Assembly (NCBI GenBank): GCA_015852425.1
Contig: JAAAIG010000184.1
Coordinates: forward strand, 1-52,494
Length of the DNA: 52,494 nucleotides
Reading direction: 5' to 3'
From: Gryganskiella cystojenkinii
Lineage: Eukaryota > Mortierellomycota > Mortierellomycetes > Mortierellales > Mortierellaceae
Positions 10,771 to 21,241 of this stretch are shown here, one piece after another (position 1 is the stretch's first letter; each line of letters starts with the position of its first letter). Position numbers and translations under genes: made by a program. The notes beneath the pieces were generated by a model. The model was not told the DNA's origin. It saw only the letters and a list, made by a program, of their open reading frames with translations, and did no database searches.

Positions 10771-12816
10771 TCGGGGAGGGGGTAATAGTAAATAAGGGAA
10801 CTATTTGCTCAACGGTGTCTACGGGGGCAATAATAAAATAAAAAAAGGCGAATAGGAGAGGGTTCAAATGGACGCAGGCGGGAGACCAGGCAGCAAGCAT
10901 GGATGCAGTGAAATATATACAATGTGCCTATTAATAAGCGCGATCTACGTGCTGACAAGACAGCTGGGCAAATACGAGAGCAAGCAAAATGCTCGAAAAA
11001 TAGAGAAAAGAGAGTGATGAGGATGGACAGAGTTGACGAGAGAATGGAGAGTGAAAATAAAAAGTTGCAAACCAGAAAAGAAGTTGCAAATCAAGAAATG
11101 ATCTTTTTTTTTCTCACTGCAGGAACAACAAAACCAAACGGTGGTCAAAGAACCAAAAACTAATTCGCTGCACGCAAAGACAAGAGGTTGGGTCCCCAAA
11201 TTGGCACCATATCAAAAACGATAAAAATGGCCTTTTGAAAAAAGAATAAAAAAAGTGAATGTTGAGAGCCCCAGGAGACATGCATCGAAAAGGATACAAA
11301 CATAGCGCTAAAGGTCCCAGGAGTGCGTTGCTTTCGAGAAAAAATGAGAATGCGAGGGTGAAGAATTTGGTGTTGAGGCATCATGAAGGGAGGAGTGCTT
11401 TAAGACGTGCTGGTCCAAGGGGACGGTGGACCCAGAGAAAAGACTCCGACTTGGGGCTCTTGCATTTGCGTTTTTGTATTTTCGTATCTCTGAACAATCA
11501 TTGGACAGTATCACTTTTTTCATTCTTGGCTGCAACTCTATGCCGCACGAAGGGATAAGGTGCTTACTTTGCAGGATTGGTCAAGACGATGTGCAGGCGT
11601 TTGATGACAAGTCGCGGAAGAGCTTAAAAATAGTAACAGGAGAGAGGAGTAAAGACGCAAAGATCGATACTGTAATGAACAAAAAAACAAACCCTGAGCA
11701 AAATGTTAAATGTTTCGTCTTAAACGCGACCCGAATGAAGGAGGATCGTCGAATCCAGTTTTTATGGAGAAGAAAGTATCTTGGGAAAGGAGAAAGAGCC
11801 TGTGTGTTTTTGTCGAATATGGGCTGAGGACTAAATTGAAGGTCGGTCGAGAGACAAAAAAGAAGAGGAAGGAGCGTCGATGAGCTCTTGATATTTATGT
11901 ACGAGTTGATGTCGAGCCAGGCTGCAGGGCATTGAATAATCCAAGGGAGCATTCGTATGGCGAATGGACTGAGGAGAGGGGAGGGTAAAGCCTATTGATC
12001 ATTTGTGTCTTTGGGGTGAGCAACTTGCTGCGTGTGCTGGTGAGAGTCATCTGCTCAGTCTGAGGAACGCAACGACATCTTGCAAACGACATTGCAACAA
12101 GATGTTGCTGTGGTTTTTTTTTAAAGAGGTCCGTTTTGAAATAGGGGGAGAGGATATTGGGCGCACGGAGGGGGAAGGAAAGGGAAAGAGAAAGGAGCAC
12201 GCACACCATTTACTAAAATGATGAACGAGTTCAAGGTAGGGTCGGGTTTTGTGTAACGAATAACAAGGTAGATTATGAAGTCCTCCCACTCCCCTCACCC
12301 CCAAAACAAGCAGGGTCGTCGCGCACACGACAGCTTGCCAGGGAGTTGTAAAGAGGATGAGAGACGAAGGCTCACTTTGAATAGATCGCTTTTCGAAGCA
12401 GTGAAAACACGCGTGTGGACTAGACTTTGGACTAGAGGGAGGATGGGGCACACGTGATTTTCCTAGTGCAAGCAAGCAACGCTGACCAAAGATCAAAAAT
12501 GAAAAGAGTCGCGTCCAAAAAGTTTTTGAGATTCCCAAACGGACCAACAAACCACAAAGGTCCAAGAGGGGTTTATCCAACAACCAGCAAACAGTCCGAA
12601 AGATGTGGCACAGTGCATCATTGTTTTTGCCACCGAAAGGGTGAGAAAGCGTTGCCGCGGACTCGGAAATTCCTGAGATGAAGACTGATCCCTTTACTTA
12701 TCAAAGTATAATCATGACAAGAACATCAACAATAACAAAGAGTGAAAACGTGTTTGATCTATATTGTTTACATGTAGCCTTCGTGTTTCGATAGGATTTT
12801 TTGTTCGCTTTCGAAA
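10565..12816. other. 2.25-kb stretch with no supported gene
   Basis: Lies between the F-box gene start and the BolA 3' end, both on the minus strand, so it should hold the F-box promoter/leader and the BolA 3' UTR. It has an A-run at 10737-10762 and long purine-rich + strand stretches (about 10900-11900). Several ORFs of 60-180 codons exist, but they have no domain, no splice logic and biased composition, so I call none. A non-coding transcript is possible but not shown. Confidence 0.5.
10737..10762. repeat. Poly(A) mononucleotide run
   Basis: 26 consecutive A on the + strand, upstream of the F-box gene. Its length may be unreliable in assembly. Confidence 0.8.
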
Positions 12817-13463
12817 CTATGCCTCGGAAACTTTTGCGATCTCTGCAGGAGTCTTTGTGTTCAGCGAGAGAGCGTGAAGGCCAGCCTCAAAGTCATTGCT
12901 CAAGGCACCGTAGATGAGACGGTGACGCTGCATTGTTGACTTTCCTGCGAATGCCTCCGAGACGACGTTGACGCTATGTTGTTTCGATTGGAAGAGGAGA
13001 TGCATTGATTGGTCAGTTTATTAGCCGAGTGATGAGAAGATCTGATCGATGCCATAGACCTTACCGGAAGTGGGTCTCCTTGCTAGAAACACCACGCATA
13101 GCCGAGTGATGAGCGTGCTTTGAGCTGTCGTTGATGATCTCAAGGGAGGTAGGTTGCAGCAGCTCGGTCAACTGCGCAGGTCGATCGAAAGTAGAGACAG
13201 AAGAAGAGAGGTCAATACGTGAGTTTGTTATTGCACTTCAAAAACCGCTTTCACTGTTTAGTTGGTTCTTGAACTAAAAGAAAAAGAAAAAGAAGAAAAA
13301 AGAGGAAGAAGAAGAAAAGGAATCATACAGTGTTGCGGATGCTGGTGGTGACGGGACCGTCCTGTTCCTGAGAAGACATTGTAGAGAGGTGGAAAGGTCT
13401 GGCGAGAGTGAATGCGATCGAGGAGAGGCGTTTCGAGGGAGCGGTGATGGCAGCGAGGATCAT
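12817..13463 (-). CDS. BOL1: BolA-like protein (mitochondrial Bol1/BOLA1 type) with presequence
   Basis: BolA proteins work with monothiol glutaredoxins to deliver Fe-S clusters to target proteins. Model: complement(join(12817..12973, 13065..13171, 13329..13463)), 132 residues, three exons in phase. Family blocks: LTELLQPTSLEIINDSSKHAHH (46-67), SKETHF, and NVVSEAFAGKSTMQRHRLIYG with the conserved His in RHR (about 98), then GLHALSLNTKTP. The ATG at 13463 follows an in-frame stop. The first 28 residues hold Lys/Arg plus hydrophobics and no acidic residue apart from the later MSSQE start, like a matrix-targeting presequence. A second in-frame ATG at 13379 (MSSQEQDG) would give a 104-residue form without it. 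The nearest yeast counterparts are Bol1 (mitochondrial) and the S. pombe Uvi31 group; exact orthology is inferred. Confidence 0.9.
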
Positions 13464-14176
13464 TTGAAGGTCCAGTAGGGGCAGGGATCAGCACAAGACG
13501 AATGCACTGCAGTGAAAGAAGAGGGGCTGGAAGGAATGCAAATGCGATGCGGAGGAACAATGCGAGAAAGGTTTAATGCGAGTTCCTGGGTCCAACGATT
13601 CTTTTCTTATTCAGAGCTATATGCAGTAAAGGAGGGTTCGGAGGAAAAAGGGTCGTTCAATTATGAATGGAGCGAAATCACGTGAATTAATCCTGTCTCA
13701 AAAGCACAATCCCAGTTTTTTCGTGGGCCTTTCGTCGTTGACGCGAGCAGGATGCAGATCGGCAGAAAAAACCTATACGCCATCAGCATTGTGTAATACG
13801 GGTGCACGGTTCCTGCTTCACTGGAAAAGTGTCCATGCTGAGCTAAAAAAAAAAAAAAAAAAAGAGTGAGGAGAAATTGAGCGTGAGAGACAGATATGTG
13901 AATTCCATCACCAACCAGACAGTTCGCATATCAGACCTTCTTTTCTTTCACATTATTGTTTTTTCATTCATTTGTTCCTTTTGCCCCACCTCCTATCCCA
14001 CTCCATCCCACCCCTTCCCATCCCCTTCTCCACACCTTTTTTTATTTCGTGTTTCTCATTCGCCTCCTCACTCGTTTGTATCCTATTGTTGATCTTGGGG
14101 GTCCGACGAACTATCGAAGCAAAATCAACTATCCTTCGTCGCCCTGGCTTGAAGCTTACCTTCTTCTAGTTCCACC
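13464..14176. promoter_or_regulatory. Divergent promoter region, BolA gene / PNS1
   Basis: 713 bp between two divergent start codons. It holds an A-run at about 13844-13862 and a CT-rich leader (13930-14090) before PNS1. I see no clear gene. Confidence 0.5.
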
Positions 14177-16539
14177 ATGGCTCAGCCACAATATGCAGCC
14201 GCTCCGGATCAGCAAAATTATGCTCCTCCACCTCAACAACAATACAACACCCAGGAGCAACCCTACTACAACCCACAGCAGCAACAGCCCAACTGGGGTC
14301 TCCAACCGGATCGTCAACAGCAATACTTCGGAACAGGACCTACTGGCCCTACTCAGGGTCAGCCGATAACGGGCGTGGTTCCACCCAGTTACGAAACTGC
14401 ACCTTATGGAAGTGTGAACCCTGAATCCGGTCTACCTGCAAAATTCAACCCTCGACCAAAATACAATGACTGCTGGGCCTTTATCTTGTTCATCGCCCAT
14501 TTGGCTGCATTCGTCGTCCTCTCGTACTTTGCGATTAATCGCATCAACCAGGACCGGAACAACGGCTTGGGGATGGATAATGGGAACCCTTACCAACAGC
14601 CTGGACGCACTCCTGGTAGCAGTTATCTTGGTTTCTTTTCAAAGAGTGGATTGATCACTATGTTGATATCGATCCTGGTCGGTGCTGTTATTGCGATCTG
14701 TTACTTTTTCCTTACTCAGGCGTAAGTCCGAAAGTGATCCAGGGAATGAACAACGACAACCATATTGTACAAAAGTTCCTCAGCTCACACACACACCGGT
14801 CTTTTCTTTTCTCGGTAACCTGTTAGCTTTCCTCGTCAAGTAATCAAGGTACAGGGAAAAACAAGTCGCGCATGATATCACGATGATATTGAGTCTCTTT
14901 CCGCTTTAACTCATTCCTCTTTTTTTTTTTTTTGGAAAATAGGTCACGTTTGCACTCAGCATTATCGCGTATCTCGCCATCGCGATCTACTACTTGATCA
15001 GGAGGCTTTGGTACCCTGGAATCATGGGTCTCATTTTTGGTGTCCTGTATGCGTTTATGTGGGTTTTCTGGAGGAACCGGATCCCTTTTGCAACCGTAAG
15101 TCCAGATGTCCTCTCCATTTGCCCTTGCTTAGGAACTAGCGGCGAGTGCTAATCGAATCTCACTTCCTCTTTCCATTTACCTTTTTCTCTCAGGAGATGT
15201 TACGGGCAGTGACAGGAATCTCAAAGCAGTACCCAGCGACGTTCGTCCTCGCTTTTCTTGGCCTCTTTGTCCAGATAGCTTACAGTATTTACTTTATCAC
15301 GACCATTGCGGGCTGCTACGAGATGTATTACGACGCCACCAACAACCAAACCCCCGGAAAACTCAAGGCCTTGATCGTGTTTTGTTTCTTCTCCTTCTTC
15401 TGGACCTCTCAGGTCATCAAGGTAAAAGAAGATACTGCGAGAAAATGGTTGCGCGAAGACAGCTTTCTTTTTTTTCGTCGGTAAAAAAAAAATTGACCAC
15501 GTTCGTTCCTTTCGATAACAATAGAACATCATCCATGTCACAATCTCTGGTGTCTTTGCAACCTATTACTTTATGGCAGGATCTCCTCAGGGCATGTCTA
15601 AATCACCAACCTTGGCGAGTTTCAAGAGAGCTTGCACGACTTCGATCGGCAGTATCTGTTTCGGATCACTTATCATTGCCGGTATCCAAACCTTACGTGC
15701 GATTGCTCAGATGTTCAGGGGTGACGGAGACAATGGCATCATGGCCTTTGTCGCCTGTCTGATCGACTGCATCCTTGGTAGGTTTCTTGTCCTGTTTGTT
15801 CGTGAGTGACAATGACGTGGTGAAAAAATGTGTTGACTCATGAATTCTTTATGAAATATGTTAGGTTGTTTGCAAGGAATCGCCGAGTATGTGAACAAGT
15901 ACGCGTTTGCGCAGGTCGCGATTTATGGCAAGGCTTTCATCCCCGCTGCTAAGGATACGTGGACTATCTTGAAGGATCGCGGTATCGTCCAGCTCATCAA
16001 CGACAATCTCATCGGAAATGTGTGGGCCATGGGTGCCATCATGGCTGGTGTAAGCACAAACGTTGGGTTTAGAAACCGGGGGAGGGGGAGGGGAACTCCT
16101 TGGTGTGGCAGTGCATTTCTGGCCGCTTTTCTACGCGAAAAAAAACGGCGAAAGAGGGACTAATGCCGCGTTTCATCGCTCCTCTCTTTCTCTCTATCTC
16201 TCTCTCTGTCTATCCCACTGGCCCTCATCCTCGGGCTCTTCCTCTTGCCCTTCACACCCACAAAAATAGGTTCTCTCGGGCTTGGCAAGCTATCTTTATC
16301 TTCGATTTATCAACCCCTCATTCAATACCGGTGGCCAGTTTACCTATGTTATCGTCACGATGGCATTCGTCATGGGATTCCAGATGCTCTTCACGGTCGG
16401 TACCGTGATCGATTCAGGTGTGGCGACCACATTTGTGGCTCTCGCAGAAGATCCCGCAGCGTTGGCGAGAACCAAGCCCGAGTTGTTCGAACGCATCCGA
16501 GCCACATGGCCCGCGGTCGTACAGGGCGTGAATTATTGA
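14177..16539 (+). CDS. PNS1: Choline transporter-like protein (SLC44/Pns1 family)
   Basis: Multi-pass plasma-membrane protein of the CTL/SLC44 family; the fungal substrate is unsettled. Model: join(14177..14721, 14827..14848, 14943..15095, 15194..15421, 15525..15777, 15865..16049, 16270..16539), 551 residues. The ATG sits in a strong context, CCACCATGG. Residues 1-90 are a Gln/Tyr/Pro-rich cytosolic tail. About ten hydrophobic segments follow. The CTL blocks are clear: GSICFGSLIIAGIQTLR, an EYVNKYAFAQVAIYG segment, SYLYLRFINPSFNT, and SGVATTFVALAEDP near the end. Exon 2 is only 22 nt and encodes FPRQVIK. Skipping it breaks the frame, and the family has a FPRQ-like stretch at this place, which supports it. 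Other ways of joining 14721 to 14943 either hit a stop or delete the conserved VTFALSI stretch. Confidence 0.92.
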
Positions 16540-18631
16540 TAGCCCGCATGCAAACAAAATATTTTTGGACAACGTTACTCAACGCTTAAGACCCAGCTGT
16601 CGTGGCTGAAGGCGTTGTGTTCCAAGCCTCCACCAACCCAAAATTGACTTTTTCTTTTCTACTTTTTTTTTGCGCACAAATAAAAACATGGCTCGTTCTC
16701 TGTCTTTCGATCAGCGCAGTAAAAAAGAATAGTTCAAACCACTCTCGAACCACTGTTTGGAAAAAAGGGCAAAAGTATTGTAACGGCCGAAAAGGCGCAA
16801 CCTCCGTTATTAAGATTGCAAATGCTCAATGGGGTTGGGATGGACTATCCACTTTTGAAGTGATGGTTTTTTTTTACTGCTTTTTTTGATACCTAGGGCA
16901 GAAGGCAGTGAACAAAACCCGTGCTAAGCCTTCATAGTCGAAGACTGCTGTAGCACATGCAAGATGCATTTCTCAACACCCCCCTTACTTTTGTTGATTT
17001 TTGGTTGCATCCCGTCCGTCTCCTCGTTTCGAAGTCGTGCATGGCTATCGTTGCCCAGAACAGTCAGGACAATCAAAGCCCAAGAATCGGTCAGAGTTAA
17101 GGGATCAGGGAAGAATGATGTCAATGTCAATTATTGGCTCGGCTGTCCCCTTCTCTCACTCCTTCGCCCGGCTGTGGCATTTCATCTGTTTTTCTTTCAT
17201 CAAACTGAAAGAGAGAGGGAGAAAGAGAAAAAAAGAAAACAAAACTGCAAGTCTTGATGCACGGCAACCCTGCAGCAATGCGAATGAGCTCTTTTCTTAG
17301 CATGAGGCATTAATCGAAAGCTCTTGCCAACTCACAATTTTGAGGCGATATATGTCCATCTCTTGAGACGAGCCCTTGCTTCGCTGCATCCTGAACAATC
17401 CCTTCTGTATCTAAAAAACATGAACGAATGTGAAGTTCGAGGGGTGTGTTGTTTGTTGTTGTCCGTTGTCGCGTTCACTCGATTGTGCGTGTCTTTTTCC
17501 ACAAGCGTGTTTTTCGCATAATGCATTACTGCTTTAAAGCTCGTGCTTCTTTCGTCCGTTTGATGTTTTTATATCGGTCATTCTCAAGCGGGCTAGAAGA
17601 GAATCTTGTTAGGTCGAAGAATAGAGACATCGAAACGCTGACGCGCGACGCGTTGTTAAAAAAGCGAAAGAAATGACCCCGGTTGAAAGAAAACCCCAAC
17701 GAGGTTAAAAAAAAAGGAACAAAAACCGCAAGTGGTAAATGCTAATCATCTTCATCTCTTGCCCAGTCCACCAGATGAACGGAGGAAGAGGAAAAGCAGT
17801 AAACGGTTCCGAGAAGGAAAAAAATTTCAATTCCGTTGGCAGGAGATGGAATGAGGTGCTGTCATTCATCCTTAATTTTTCACAGCCTCCCCCCTCAGTT
17901 GATCAATTATAGACAAGAGAAACCCAAGCCCACGGCTCAAACGCGAACCACGAGGATCATGAAGGCCACTAAGTAAGCTGGGCTTTTTTCAACTATCGTT
18001 CAGAAAGAATAGAGGAAAAGAGGAGAAATATAAAAAGGTCGTTGATTTCCTTCGTGTTTATGTGTTTGTCAATAATTCTTCAGCACGCAAATTAGCCCCT
18101 GTCTTTTACTTCTTTCCATTGTTCCTTTTCCCAGTCTTCTATCCCTTCAGCACAGTAAACAAGCCTGCAATCCCCCCCTTCTCAGTGTCTTCATACCTTT
18201 GAAAATTTTACTCTACCCCTGCGGTCTTGAGCCTGAACACCTGCTTGTGCCACAACACCAGAAATCCTCAGTGTTTTCGTTCTTCCCAGCTCGCTCGGAC
18301 AACATTTTGTTGTTTTTCTCCATTTCCACAATTTCCCTTGGTCGCACCACCATTGCACGACCACCATCATCCAACACGCACCCCCTCTCAACATCATATC
18401 ATATCAATTGTCCCCTCATATTAACCGTTCCCTGCTGCCGACCACCTCCTTGCCTATATAACTCAACCCAGCACCCCTCTCCTTCCTGTTTTTTTTCTTT
18501 CTCTTTTTCTCTCTCCTTCTTTATTTTTTTTTCATATCCTCAACCAGAAACCCATATCGGCAATTCCCTATATTAACAACCACTCGCACGATTTTCCAAA
18601 TCACAAAAAAAAAAGAATCAGCATTCATATT
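16540..18631. other. 2.1-kb stretch with no supported gene
   Basis: Lies between PNS1 and the small Ser-rich protein gene. It is AT-rich with T-runs near 16660 and 16870 and A-rich sequence near 17210-17240 and 17690-17730. From about 18060 to 18600 it becomes strongly CT-rich, as expected for the next gene's promoter and leader. ORFs here are short and show no coding features. Confidence 0.5.
18455..18461 (+). promoter_or_regulatory. TATA-box-like element
   Basis: TATATAA, about 170 bp upstream of the ATG at 18632 and inside a CT-rich stretch. It is a plausible core promoter for the small Ser-rich protein. Based on motif and position only. Confidence 0.35.
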
Positions 18632-19174
18632 ATGTCCCTCTCACCTGTCACTTCACCCCTCGGCCTTGTTCTATCTCCAACCTTCTCGTCCACCTCTTCA
18701 ACTTCTTCGTCGTCCTCAACAACCTCTTCCAACATGATTGGCTGCAAGAAGAACCGTCGCTTTTCCTTTGTTCGCATCTTTGGCAGCAACTCCTCTTCAA
18801 ACAACAACAACGGTCTTTGCTCGTCTTCAACCTCGATCGAGAACATCCCAGCTCACTACCGTCCGGGTCAGCAACAAAAGCAACCCCATTCACCCCAACA
18901 AGCTCGCAAACATACGGACAACTTCCAATCCAAACTCCTGCGAGAACGCAGAAACTCGATCGCGTCCATGTCCGACAACAGTGTCTTCCGACCCGTTAGT
19001 CTCGAATCCACAAAATCAAGACCCTTCCTCTATCGAGGTTTGACATCGCAGTCGTCGAAGCAAGAACCCGTCGAGATGAACGAAAAGATGCGCCAGTTTG
19101 ACGAGCTCTTGCAAACACACCGAAGTGGCACCATTCGCATTTCGCTCACGCCCAGTCTACTCCAAGGGCCTTAA
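18632..19174 (+). CDS. Small Ser-rich, probably disordered protein (180 residues)
   Basis: Single exon, no family recognised. Residues 1-35 are almost all Ser/Thr/Pro. A basic patch follows (CKKNRRFSFVRIFG), then a Ser/Asn run and a Gln-rich section. The motif RRNSIAS (about residues 110-116) matches the cAMP-dependent kinase consensus R-R-x-S, and RRFSF is a second match. The C-terminal third (MNEKMRQFDELLQTHRSGTIRISLTPSLL) looks like a short amphipathic helix plus strand and may be the conserved functional part. It has a CT-rich leader with a TATA-like box. A phospho-regulated adaptor is a guess; only the ORF, composition and motifs are seen. Confidence 0.6.
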   Translation: MSLSPVTSPLGLVLSPTFSSTSSTSSSSSTTSSNMIGCKKNRRFSFVRIFGSNSSSNNNNGLCSSSTSIENIPAHYRPGQQQKQPHSPQQARKHTDNFQSKLLRERRNSIASMSDNSVFRPVSLESTKSRPFLYRGLTSQSSKQEPVEMNEKMRQFDELLQTHRSGTIRISLTPSLLQGP

Positions 19175-20114
19175 AAGACGCGTTTTTTCTCTGCCTCTTT
19201 CCCTCTTTCTCTCTGCTGTTTTCTTGCTCTCCCTTATCATTTTTCATGTACAGTTCAAGCAGTTATAGCTGCGATACGACGCTCAGTAATCATGCCAGGC
19301 CTTTTGCCAACACACTCACGCACAATTGTACAATAGCTAAAAAAAGAAAAACTTTCATTATATAGACCGTGGTCAGCAGGACTGGCGACCGCCCCAGAAC
19401 CAAATGGTTGTTAATAATTCACACACAAAATACTATAATTATGTCTTTGACGCTGTAAAATTTCAATAAACCCTGTAATTGCACTTTCATTCCTCTTGAG
19501 GGCTCTTCGAGTCGGGGAGGGTTCGGTTGAACATCCATCCATCGCTGCCTTGTTGCTAGCTGATCATGAGGACCGAGCTCTGAAGAAAGCAGGGGGTTTG
19601 TGTTTTTTGTGTTTCCCAGTCTTCCATCCCTCGTCCTCTTCCCCACATATTCGACCATTCCACTTTGCGTCCACTACTGGCAATCAAAACAAACCCAAAA
19701 ATATTTTCCTTCCTGAACACAAGGAAAAAGCACTGACCTCTATTTCTTCCCGGCTCATCAAAAACTGAATTCAGGCTTTGGCTTTGCCTGTAGATTTCTG
19801 TGCGTTGCGCCAAAGATTGCTCTCGACTCACAGGGACTATTAAAAAACAGAGGCACAAAAAACGCATGCATGGCATGCATCGCGCATGCAGCAATGTTTT
19901 TCTTTCCTGCATTCCTTTGTTTTTTCCTTCGCCAGTCAACACAAAAAAAAAAAAAAAAAAAAACAAAACCACCAGGTGATCTGGGTTGAGCTGCCGGTTC
20001 TTTTTTTATTTGCATGTCAGCGTGTGTGACCACAACAAGGAATAAAGGAGCAGCCATGGCTTTGTGCCACTGATCAATTGCGTAGGCGGTCCGCACGGTC
20101 TTGGTCGCTGATGC
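19175..20114. other. Gene-free stretch left of the foldback element
   Basis: Holds the 3' UTR of the small Ser-rich gene, an A-run at about 19940-19962, and three GCATGC hexamers within 26 bp (19864-19889). No ORF here has coding features. Confidence 0.5.
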
Positions 20115-20123
20115 CAAAAAACA
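20115..20123. repeat. Target-site duplication, left copy (9 bp)
   Basis: CAAAAAACA directly abuts the left end of the foldback element. An identical 9-mer follows the right end at 20439-20447. The sequence is A-rich, which lowers its weight, but both copies sit exactly at the ends of the inverted repeats. Confidence 0.7.
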
Positions 20124-20438
20124 TAGGCTCGACCCAGCCCTCTCTGCTCACTACGTGACCGCCGAAGGTGGTCATGTCCTCGCAGAGGGGCTGGAAGAAT
20201 TTATGGCCATTTGCTATTCATGGATATAAAAGGAAGGTGCTTAAGGGTTTTGCATGGATTTTGTGCGTCCTCAGTCCAAGGCTTAATTCGAGGCATGAAG
20301 AATTGCATGTAAAACCCTTAAGCACCTTCCTTTTATATCCATGAATAGCAAATGGCCATAAATTCTTCCAGCCCCTCTGCGAGGACATGACCACCTTCGG
20401 CGGTCACGTAGTGAGCAGAGAGGGCTGGGTCGAGCCTA
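20124..20438. mobile_element. Foldback/MITE-like element with perfect 128-bp terminal inverted repeats
   Basis: 315 bp. The left arm 20124-20251 and right arm 20311-20438 are exact reverse complements over all 128 bases as I read them. They start TAGGCTCGACCCAGCC, and a 59-bp spacer lies between. There is no coding capacity, so any movement would depend on a transposase elsewhere. The 9-bp flanking duplication fits Mutator-like (MULE) elements, which usually make 8-11 bp duplications. Both ends also begin with TA, so a Tc1/mariner-type TA duplication is an alternative, but that leaves the 9-bp match unexplained. No mismatch between the arms points to recent insertion or ongoing correction between arms. 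Each arm carries a TATAAAAGG stretch. If transcribed, it would form a very long hairpin RNA. Confidence 0.85.
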
Positions 20439-20447
20439 CAAAAAACA
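20439..20447. repeat. Target-site duplication, right copy (9 bp)
   Basis: CAAAAAACA, identical to 20115-20123 and immediately adjacent to the right inverted repeat. Confidence 0.7.
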
Positions 20448-21241
20448 AAAACAAAAATCTACCCCTTAAACGCACCACTTTTGGATCTGTAAATATTGAC
20501 GCGTTTTTCACTGTTTTCCCGGAACTTAAACATCTTCATAATCCATGTGGGATGCTCAACCGGAGTGCAGGCGCACAGCTAAAGACTTTTGTTTTTGAAA
20601 AGGGCTTACTGTAACTGCATCCACGATTCGTTATCAAATCCATCCATTTCATCCATGCTTTTCTGTTTCTCAGGTCCAAAGAAAAAGAAAAAAAAATAGT
20701 CTGGACTCTATTTCTCGGACCGAATTCTCTTTTTTAATTCTGAGTCCAGGTGGGTGACCTGAGTTCCGAAAAATATTTGGCAGCTAAAATAGTTCAGCGT
20801 CACAGCGAACGAGCTTTGGGATGAACGCACACTGAGACACACCTCGTTGGAACACGCACAATGAGATCGCTTCTTGGCATCTTAGCCTCGTCCATCTCGA
20901 CCTTCTCAGCCGCACTCTTTCGCTCTTTTGCTCGTTTTGGCGACAACAAACCTGCGACTCTCAACGTCTTTTCGTCTCCGCTTGTCAAGCCGCAAAGCAA
21001 ACAAAACACACTCTTTTTTTCATTTGCCCGGATGATTGTGCCTTGAAGGGACACACGAGTCGGGAGGAACCTGGACATCTCGGCCTTTTCACTTTTTGCA
21101 TCTTGACCTCTTTTTCCTTCCTTCCTTCACTCTTTTCTTTTTTCCAGCTTTCGTCATTTTCTCCCACCCTTCCCATCCTCCCTTCTCCTCCTCTAATTGA
21201 CACGAACACTGGTTTTCTTTTTGCTTTTTTCAAATTGACAA
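20448..21241. other. Upstream region of the Thr-rich membrane protein gene
   Basis: Contains a nested imperfect palindrome (20669-20763) and a CT-rich leader (about 21100-21230) just before the ATG at 21242. A 61-codon ORF at 20861-21046 could be an upstream ORF; nothing supports it as a separate gene. Confidence 0.5.
20669..20763. repeat. Nested inverted repeats
   Basis: Outer arms CTCAGGTC (20669-20676) and GACCTGAG (20756-20763) enclose inner arms CTGGACTC (20701-20708) and GAGTCCAG (20742-20749). The arms are only 8 bp each. This may be the relic of a small element or a regulatory palindrome. Confidence 0.4.

Noticed and set aside
12047..12583. 178-codon ORF on the minus strand
   Set aside because: No domain, mixed hydrophobic/Ser/Pro composition and no splice partners. 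It fits chance ORF content in pyrimidine-rich DNA.
14722..14959. Direct splice from 14721 to an acceptor at 14959 in PNS1
   Set aside because: In frame, but it deletes the conserved VTFALS residues. The micro-exon model keeps the family sequence.
20861..21046. 61-codon ORF with a hydrophobic start (MRSLLGILASSIS)
   Set aside because: Could be a uORF or a missed first exon of the Thr-rich protein, but I found no convincing splice path into frame at 21242.
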